Positions 63,001-64,000 of a stretch of 64,000 nucleotides of DNA are shown here, in pieces. The stretch is from Symbiodinium natans (Eukaryota; Sar; Dinophyceae; Suessiales; Symbiodiniaceae): assembly GCA_905221605.1 (NCBI GenBank), contig CAJNDS010002209.1, forward strand, positions 62,001 through 126,000. The letters run 5' to 3'. A model generated the notes under the pieces. It was given only the letters and a program-made list of their open reading frames with translations. It was not told the DNA's origin and made no database searches. A program made the translations under genes and the position numbers. Numbering within the stretch: position 1 is the stretch's first letter; each line of letters starts with the position of its first letter.

Positions 63001-63869
63001 CCCTTAGGTTTAGGGTTTGCTTCCATCCCTGACCCGGTGTGAGGATGGAGACTTGAGGGTTTCCGGTGCAGGTTGCGCTATTGTCCTTAGTTTTAAGTCT
63101 GGGTCGTTTTCCGGGACCTTTCCTAACGCAGGGCCCTTTCTTCAGGGTGGCAAGGTTCCGTTCTATCCCTAAACCCTAAACCACCCTAAACCCCTAAACC
63201 CTAAACCCTCCCTTTACTTAAACCACCTCCAAACATGGCCATCGCTAAGAAAGTCGCTTTGATGACACATTGCCAGAAGGCTCCCCAGGGCAAGTGTGCT
63301 CATGTTCACCCAAATTCCGGTCCGACAGTAGGTTGTGATGTGACTCCCACCCCCGCCACCCCCCACCACCCCACCCACCCCACCCCCCCACGCCCCCCCC
63401 CCCCCCCACCCCCCCCCCACCCCCACCCCCCCCCCCCCCACAAACCCCCCCCCCCCCACACCCACCCCCCCCCCCCCCACACCCACCCCCCCCCCCCCCA
63501 CCCCCCACCCCCCCAAACCCCACTCCCGTCACCCCGCCCCCCCCCCCCCCCCCCCTGGTTTTTTTTTTTTTTTTTGTGGGGGGGGGGGGGGGGTTCTCAT
63601 TGTGACGGTATACCCTTGTGGCCTCGGTCTCACGACGACCCTGGACCTGCTTGGAGGTTCAGGGTACTTTTAGCCCCTGATTAGAACTGTAGTCATCTGC
63701 CCCCGAAGTCCCCTAAGTCCTCAAAGTAGGTTAAGCAGACTTATGATTGGAGTAAGAAGTACCCATGAAGCACCTCCAAGTGGACCCTAAACGCCGAAAA
63801 CACCAAACCCTCGCCAGGCTGCAGCAGATCTGCATCGAAGGCCTTTGTTTCGATGACCTCCGCACCCAC
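40124..63869 (-). CDS. Inositol monophosphatase-family gene, 11 exons, 5' end outside window
   Basis: A magnesium-dependent phosphatase of the inositol monophosphatase (IMPase) superfamily, which removes phosphate from inositol phosphates or related small molecules, presumably cytosolic. I joined eleven minus-strand exons by reading frame: 63823-63869, 62332-62413, 61717-61759, 60022-60079, 58252-58301, 57485-57548, 56541-56586, 55705-55751, 41579-41654, 41058-41108 and 40130-40228. Every junction keeps frame. The joined protein shows the family's hallmarks in order: FLGEE (metal-binding Glu), WIVDPIDGTTNF (catalytic Asp pair), VSIGVAFDG, VIYEPFRDELF, LGSAAINFAWLACGRLDAWFE, SWDSAAG (third metal-binding Asp) and the C-terminal TNGRIHAELLE. 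The start codon lies to the right of the window and the stop codon was not located. About 15-20 residues usual between the SAAP and TIRILGSAA segments are missing, so an exon may be unrecognised. An 11.6-kb LINE sits in the intron 41655-55704. Family assignment is firm; exact substrate is unknown. Confidence 0.85.
40130..40228 (-). CDS. IMPase exon AGGAVTD to GRIHAELLE
   Basis: The C-terminal IMPase segment, including FALTTRPICATNGRIHAELL. Acceptor GCGAG|G. The frame stays open past GAG into G-rich sequence. A GC donor at 40129 or a GT donor at 40123 would lead to a last short exon that I did not find. Confidence 0.85.
41058..41108 (-). CDS. IMPase exon ADLNSWDSAAGVLLVEE
   Basis: Carries SWDSAAG with the third metal-binding aspartate. 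Acceptor TCCAG|G, GC donor after GAG GAG, giving VEE|AGGAVTD with the next exon. Confidence 0.9.
41579..41654 (-). CDS. IMPase exon TIRILGSAAINFAW to WFE
   Basis: Encodes the LGSAA...ACGRLDAWFE core strand. Acceptor GAG|G, GC donor. CCCTAAA lies to the left and TTTAGGG to the right. It is separated from the preceding exon by about 14 kb. Confidence 0.9.
42110..42233. repeat. Foldback family 1, best copy
   Basis: The left end TACTTGGAGGTTCAGGGTAC and right end GTACCCATGAACCTCCAAGT form long inverted arms that extend inward (CTTCTAACCCCAATTATAAC against GTTATAACTGGGGTTAGAAG). Confidence 0.85.
42733..42848. repeat. Foldback family 1
   Basis: TACTTGAAGGTTCACGGGT at the left and GTACCCGAAAGAACCTCCAA at the right. 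Confidence 0.65.
42877..42999 (+). repeat. (TTTAGGG)n array left of the LINE
   Basis: About 17 copies. A further short tract at 43076-43112 touches the LINE 3' end. Confidence 0.95.
43239..44090 (-). pseudogene. LINE ORF2 C-terminal part with two C2H2 zinc fingers
   Basis: It continues the RT thumb/connection region (FLHGAGLWRLATKQEAAKAQ) in a different frame from the main ORF2. The overlap is around 44024-44090, where one frame change joins the two. Two zinc fingers follow: C-D-F-C ... H-x4-H (about 43487-43556) and C-E-V-C ... H-x5-C (about 43380-43450), typical of LINE ORF2 C-termini that bind nucleic acid. The stop is at 43239. Confidence 0.75.
44024..51949 (-). CDS. LINE ORF2 polyprotein: RNase H, AP endonuclease, reverse transcriptase
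   Basis: 2641 codons, the replication enzyme of the LINE. Residues 1 to about 1400 are unassigned but contain four copies of a V-D-R-R-P-L-like module. RNase H spans about 1465-1600, with TDGS Asp1472, Glu1516, Asp1540, His1586 and Asp1596 in DEDD order. The endonuclease/exonuclease/phosphatase-type nicking domain spans about 1685-1935 (YNCLS Asn1690, QETR Glu1719, DAN, IDYI, DHYPV Asp1929-His1930). The reverse transcriptase spans about 2190-2540, with LDCKDAYYS as motif A and WADDVAIL, catalytic Asp2475-Asp2476, as motif C. It ends early in another frame; the true C-terminus continues in 43239-44090. RNase H lying before the endonuclease is unusual, since LINEs that carry RNase H normally have it after the RT. 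Confidence 0.85.
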   Translation of the reverse strand: MDASAYEAALRLVQVCPGPPRRFAPDVARGRLSLDSLSKAQGDPFAPGILHPTHALAARVHVMRAESSESGTSIAEASSDTDNSTTARFGVVPHEEHHDELTVAFHTPGQPPWISCFARVCTHAHLVEAAANHFACGSDVLRWRSHFLPWQPHLAGVDLHCVILPAEGANACHEAVLADFRGIFGPSPRALVAIPFDRRLPQVEQRILGRVRQFLIDSALVDPPQDFILSLANKGGVLALAQPAVHAVQDTVDVALHFPGLRQTLMAAVATCAISVSTTSTTTTTPDEHIPVSSAAGSGDSFHSHPAPRNPLMCRLGIPEFGTVTVEFLGNPDLGQILAALWQAAARKKAKLEGFLLSANACQPEQRVAFREILFTLVPEQATRGAWIWVDRRPIASLLFVVVPSSSTAEALPLADSRIKGWYLNGVRWDGYRSVSSGSLAAPGFTHEAPDVRPVGYFLDRLPGIAACMTPMQPPDGSRFEPFATTATEWQQHIIQRLTDMGHAQPNQQAIVVGEGFFTVVPVSGPGSLPVIANWLHRWARNCPPRARLFQTNGVLNGRHVFILGPVDLDAQKEYLRLSTTNMMPVLFRVPHYAHPDELRRMAPIEDARNRPVPGRPWYASYFPSANFSEHVDLPLEDFLPTDLPPEQPGTSVPFAEDLSPEQARRWQRPMPVGQPRPRPATHDLVGRLDSAYAVQDTQMAASSSMTGPVTTVSRFAGRPRPGPARPVFYQETNADAPWPSTTSSTTNMFALSGQPTLFLVSGNALAGIQPEGMDAPSLTHALSSLMFEHARRGSAPTQGAFRLAQAQPGRTGPIAEILAIWYPLDFHLHVLVDRRPLGGGLRHVSIDSDHLPEAFLEEAEIAAGARAYVNGVPARAMAGTLQDGDYVLLTAATHSVPALPRAALFRTWPHTDLLAVDFATTDLFPLPEDLGQAFEQIHDGVARACEARFVLIGRAYAHSQTALVHSRVRGEIQLHINCRIPASAAQVEEALALLPEWQDARTVHDTGMMSGDAPIFMAQDIYESRERWHLIPVPYFLRLFLLWPVNEQLVQLTDSLPAPPHLQVNAMQQSRHGAVHHFHPRDPTDSHSLLQLASTSKKEGFSPHEETSPADALPRPATLGCKANHFQTAIRPMASLRLVPSEFDEVVDRVFLNVALQMAPRAPAEIETRFTVFDPIFQTRVLTHQPGRRWEWTLLAVLRATARPIRTIQRLSEPIWGFPEPQLVVTFDTTPPDHVAIPVDGRPLGNAICTVHLGPRASWETLGQILQQTMPETRDCRGIGDRFLSVLRDGHLLLSDANRPLADPLPDRLFLSQFLTPHVRPRTPPIPASLTVSETATEPNEIPHPEAIDVSSAAAPAAETDELRPLNWSVPTPHGRRTIAAASKWPETTKVSTARPSCLALERLIPPPASGIAFGVLPEICAHALREHTWECLSQDLDALFEVLPVARVGWKALPPYRKDQPLQACYFYTDGSFYADRQAGGWSVVVLGLQNDHPVGLGWVGGVVPHATSAYEGEVRAIVHAQALFLNQAAAFGVIASDCSAALDLVFGNACFSPEDAVAATAVSLRGASSAKGQQLLPLKADAHTGCAFNELADAVAKSAALGSAMPALAFSPSSFWQGVAEGVMDWAWTCYGQPNSAHVPTLDAKGTWSKAACQMPPVPLPPGTYFAPEAAAENTVQELHVSLVQYNCLSIKGQAAKEIMASALAQIGCDVAGLQETRTADDGISTPGSYWVLSSPATAEGVGGCQIWLHREKPVGHSMESGQPFYWERRSFSILCAEPQLLIVLAHAGGAKFCLISGHAPIASAAEHTRMHWWRRLAQGIRTDPRGCIPLIFVDANARFEANSNTPATTCSAPRCPNARAMLAIAREFKLEATHQFSHTGKRIASWKSPKGRLGLIDYIMYDAGFASAVRTDDTPDLQDLHSGVDHYPVAATLRARIDGARREQRPRICSRAIKTQYGQSVLRRALLTAPTPGWEVDATSHVEAVHAHLHTFVTKHLPPAPVPPRHPALTAATLEEVRRRRLQRQRLRALSNQERKAFLPCVFRAWRSQRPPLSQFLRISARVADNVVELHRLNKRVTACFQSDKAQFLREQTAQARASGPAAFAHMVRAVTRQGRRFKTPHVVPLLHTADGPAVGATQVMQQLGRHFAKPERARPIPEGALRKKAQTVEPLTAAVDAQECPTFADLVRGFKSLQGGRASGRSGLPAEIYQADPFRAGALFLPIAMKIAARGMNPLQWCGGNVHSIPKPNKDATTLGGWRSILLLESDAKAYQKALRPKLIERLEHVRTVGQVGGLPKHTLSQPSALVRGHLLWLRTKGYSGGVLFLDCKDAYYSVVRDLLVKDPQCQWDPARLQERAQLLFVHRQDQLTFIEEMTAGNWSKALALPLELQRLLAAHLRHTWFADGNPGTTLYETASGSAPGAPVADTIFAFLFSRFLGDLQEEMRALGLSPHFVQNIPPDSCAEAPTWADDVAILFCAPDAKQAGHALSCIGKIAIFGLSSLGLEANLGPGKTEAIISLRGAGSKSAKQDMLCQAVPAVQVELPGNTQGALRVVRDYTHLGSIVMADCSELANIKHREGLLMQSFHTYRSRILHNPFLTFDEKRELVMLRLVPRFCMEPACGVWPPSKKRQRPRLP
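52060..52992 (-). pseudogene. LINE ORF2, N-terminal part in a different frame
   Basis: From an ATG at 52992 the frame reads MLLGLALQYEVSRDFEVQLI and continues as normal-looking coding sequence to about 52100. From there the coding signal moves to the frame of the large ORF below, which is open upstream of its first ATG (PGWAPVPVDLRQLGRGFCTY lies in frame before position 51949). A single frame change somewhere between about 52050 and 52150 explains this. It may be a mutation in this copy, an assembly error or programmed frameshifting. Start codon uncertain; ORF2 might begin at the end of ORF1. Confidence 0.55.
53073..54158 (-). CDS. LINE ORF1: zinc-ribbon and coiled-coil protein
   Basis: 361 codons from the ATG at 54158, probably the element's RNA-binding protein. 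An N-terminal C-x2-C-x10-C-x2-C zinc ribbon (WCGTC ... YCSVCGG, residues 6-26) is followed by a basic, Ser/Arg-rich stretch and a Pro-rich linker. A long charged Gln/Glu/Lys/Ala-rich segment comes next (roughly residues 140-330) that should form a coiled coil. A basic tail (RTPRRKR) follows. The frame is open for 88 codons upstream of this ATG, but that part is Arg-rich and looks non-coding, so I chose the ATG just before the zinc ribbon. A longer ORF in another frame over the same DNA is a shadow in its first half. Confidence 0.7.
   Translation of the reverse strand: MATHSWCGTCYANRSSKASYCSVCGGALQTYTTQWNRDASASPRRRTAPSPRRSNRGKDAPQHPRQGPGKGEQANATRTGKGGDKSARTEVSTGPALAPPPGEWQAPNATSLPPPPAQPALPIAPAGAMSSGSISQDRAALQQLVAAMAQSKDKLPEHVKALLETHQMQETEEEAKVLHKAVTAQQKARKELAKIRAARANYLAGWSTYLGQIQSMLQQQLEDQQKVLSTLDAGELQWTSNLAAASSSLKAKVGGSADLEAMGIDEEAIAEAAAEAADAKVDSQLHLEQELQKQREMHQASAKSLLEAVTTAHAKAASDAATAEQDRERTPRRKRALTEEVVVSDEEQAKTPAPHPGKARG
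54159..54742 (-). other. LINE 5' leader
   Basis: About 585 bp upstream of the ORF1 ATG. The 88 codons open in the ORF1 frame are Arg-rich and not convincing as protein. Probably the 5' UTR and internal promoter. Confidence 0.45.
55705..55751 (-). CDS. IMPase exon AVVASGAPPNPRSAAP
   Basis: Corresponds to the family's 'ALVVTGFPP' segment. Acceptor TTTCAG|G, GT donor. The following intron (sense direction) contains the giant LINE. Confidence 0.75.
56541..56586 (-). CDS. IMPase exon NGASISVSKTDTLSK
   Basis: A 46-bp exon. Acceptor TAAAG|G, the AG lying within four bases of the CCCTAAA repeat of the sense strand. GC donor after LSK. In frame with the next exon AVVASG. Confidence 0.85.
56675..56782. 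repeat. Foldback family 2 with a C-rich centre
   Basis: TTGGGATGTTCCACCTTGGT at the left, TTAAGGACTGTTAGTATAAG at the right. The right terminus is replaced by GGTTTAGGG. Confidence 0.65.
57485..57548 (-). CDS. IMPase exon with VIYEPFRDELF
   Basis: Encodes EVIYEPFRDELFAAARGAG and the start of ATLNG. Acceptor AATAG|A. The GA donor is chosen because it restores the ATLNG motif with the next exon. Confidence 0.85.
58252..58301 (-). CDS. IMPase exon with VSIGVAFDG
   Basis: Encodes MSAVSIGVAFDGKLQA, the strand-loop-strand segment after the DPIDGTTNF motif. Acceptor AAAG|G, GC donor. TTTAGGG tracts flank both sides. Confidence 0.8.
58432..58541. repeat. Dispersed family 3
   Basis: GTAACCTAGGAACAAACAGG start, the same TTTGGTTTAAAGGGG core, ending CCCGGGTCCTAG. 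Confidence 0.7.
59278..59814 (-). pseudogene. Decayed reverse transcriptase fragment, different lineage
   Basis: Reads ISIFMDMDGFYDTVDLEKTL (RT palm motif A) at about 59565-59615 and LWLDDISVAV (motif C, Asp-Asp at 59344-59349) in the same frame. Motif B, SLIQGCPLAPAISKSIL, at about 59415-59465 is in a neighbouring frame. Two compensating frame changes therefore lie between A and C, near 59505 and 59360-59415. No endonuclease or other domain is seen. It sits in the intron between the IMPase exons 58252-58301 and 60022-60079. The motifs differ clearly from those of the large LINE, so it is a separate element. Confidence 0.7.
60022..60079 (-). CDS. IMPase exon with WIVDPIDGTTNF
   Basis: Encodes GWLWIVDPIDGTTNFAAGQ, the signature of the family with both catalytic aspartates. 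Acceptor GTAAG|G, GT donor. CCCTAAA lies to the left and TTTAGGG to the right. Confidence 0.9.
61717..61759 (-). CDS. IMPase exon, ETAGPDLDATLASG
   Basis: A 43-bp exon encoding the linker between the LGEE and WIVDPIDGTTNF motifs. Acceptor GGAAG|G, GC donor, phase 0 to 1, in frame with both neighbours. Confidence 0.75.
62332..62413 (-). CDS. IMPase exon, TAVDQQCEE to FLGE
   Basis: Reads TAVDQQCEEKIRGIVEMHFP followed by SHTFLGE, the family's Asp-Gln and Leu-Gly-Glu-Glu region. Acceptor CCCCCAG|G directly after the repeat tract. The donor is GA if the conserved LGEE motif is restored with the next exon. It is flanked by CCCTAAA on the left and TTTAGGG on the right. Confidence 0.85.
62594..62690. 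repeat. Foldback family 2
   Basis: ATGTTCCCCCCTTATACTAA at the left, inverted as CTAGTATAAGGGGGGACGT at the right. Confidence 0.75.
63340..63592 (+). repeat. C/A-rich tract followed by poly-T and poly-G
   Basis: CCCCACCC-type low complexity ending in T(17) and G(15); assembly here is likely unreliable. Confidence 0.9.
63649..63781. repeat. Foldback family 1
   Basis: GCTTGGAGGTTCAGGGTACT at the left and AGTACCCATGAAGCACCTCC at the right. Confidence 0.75.
63823..63869 (-). CDS. IMPase exon (N-terminal part)
   Basis: Encodes GAEVIETKAFDADLL. Acceptor CTCAG|G, GC donor, ends in phase 2 and joins the next exon to give DLLTAVDQQ. A TTTAGGG tract lies just upstream in the sense direction. Confidence 0.65.
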
Positions 63870-64000
63870 CTGAGTGCTAGGGGTTTAGGGTTTAGGGGTA
63901 GGCTTTGGGCATTTGGGGGGCTCGGGTTTAGGGTTTAGGGTTTCGGGTTTAGGGTTTAGGGTTTAGGGTTTAGGGTTCGTGTCGGCGCTTAGGCTTTAGG

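Noticed and set aside
63214-63684. Pro/His-rich and Gly-rich open frames
   Set aside because: Low-complexity C/A and G tract with homopolymers.
1-64000. True chromosome end / subtelomere because of the abundant TTTAGGG
   Set aside because: The tracts are short, face both ways and alternate with exons of ordinary genes throughout. There is no terminal array.
1-64000. tRNA, rRNA, CRISPR, bacterial operons or dinoflagellate spliced-leader sequence
   Set aside because: I looked for cloverleaf, rRNA-like, regularly spaced repeat-spacer and spliced-leader patterns and saw none.

Overview
This window looks like nuclear DNA of a dinoflagellate. The support comes from three things visible in the sequence. 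Dozens of (TTTAGGG)n / (CCCTAAA)n tracts, the telomere repeat type known from dinoflagellates and plants, are scattered through it in both orientations. The genes are cut into very small exons (28-100 bp). The 21 introns I could place by reading frame mostly use GC donors (about 15), with a few GA (3) and GT (3), and all end in AG, usually AG|G. That splice usage is a known peculiarity of Symbiodinium-like dinoflagellates. I cannot name the species.

Layout. (1) 1-24 kb: telomere-like repeats, short foldback repeats and isolated exon-like islands, mostly readable on the minus strand. The firmest is one exon at 15.9-16.25 kb with a KptA/Tpt1 (RNA 2'-phosphotransferase) type domain. A 349-bp unidentified exon lies at 22.0-22.36 kb. 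(2) 24.3-36.0 kb, minus strand: eleven exons that chain in frame into a prolyl 4-hydroxylase-like 2OG-Fe(II) dioxygenase. A 4-kb intron in this gene (31.9-35.9 kb) carries tandem and palindromic repeats. (3) 36-40 kb: repeats and a few weak exon candidates. (4) 40.1-63.9 kb, minus strand: eleven exons that chain in frame into an inositol monophosphatase-family protein, with the first exon(s) beyond the right edge of the window. (5) 43.1-54.7 kb: a very large LINE-type retrotransposon inside an intron of that gene, flanked on both sides by TTTAGGG repeat in the same orientation. It has an ORF1 with a zinc ribbon and coiled coil. Its giant ORF2 has domains in the order RNase H, AP-type endonuclease, reverse transcriptase, C2H2 zinc fingers, and is broken by two frame changes. 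(6) 59.3-59.8 kb: remnant of a second, unrelated reverse transcriptase inside another intron.

The main result is that most islands between the repeat tracts are exons. In the sense strand, introns tend to begin with (TTTAGGG)n and end with (CCCTAAA)n, so telomere-like inverted repeats bracket the introns and could pair in the pre-mRNA. This holds for most, not all, of the 22 exons of the two reconstructed genes. Conventional ORF calling misses both genes completely. The two retroelements, several foldback repeat families and low-complexity arrays all sit in intronic or intergenic space.
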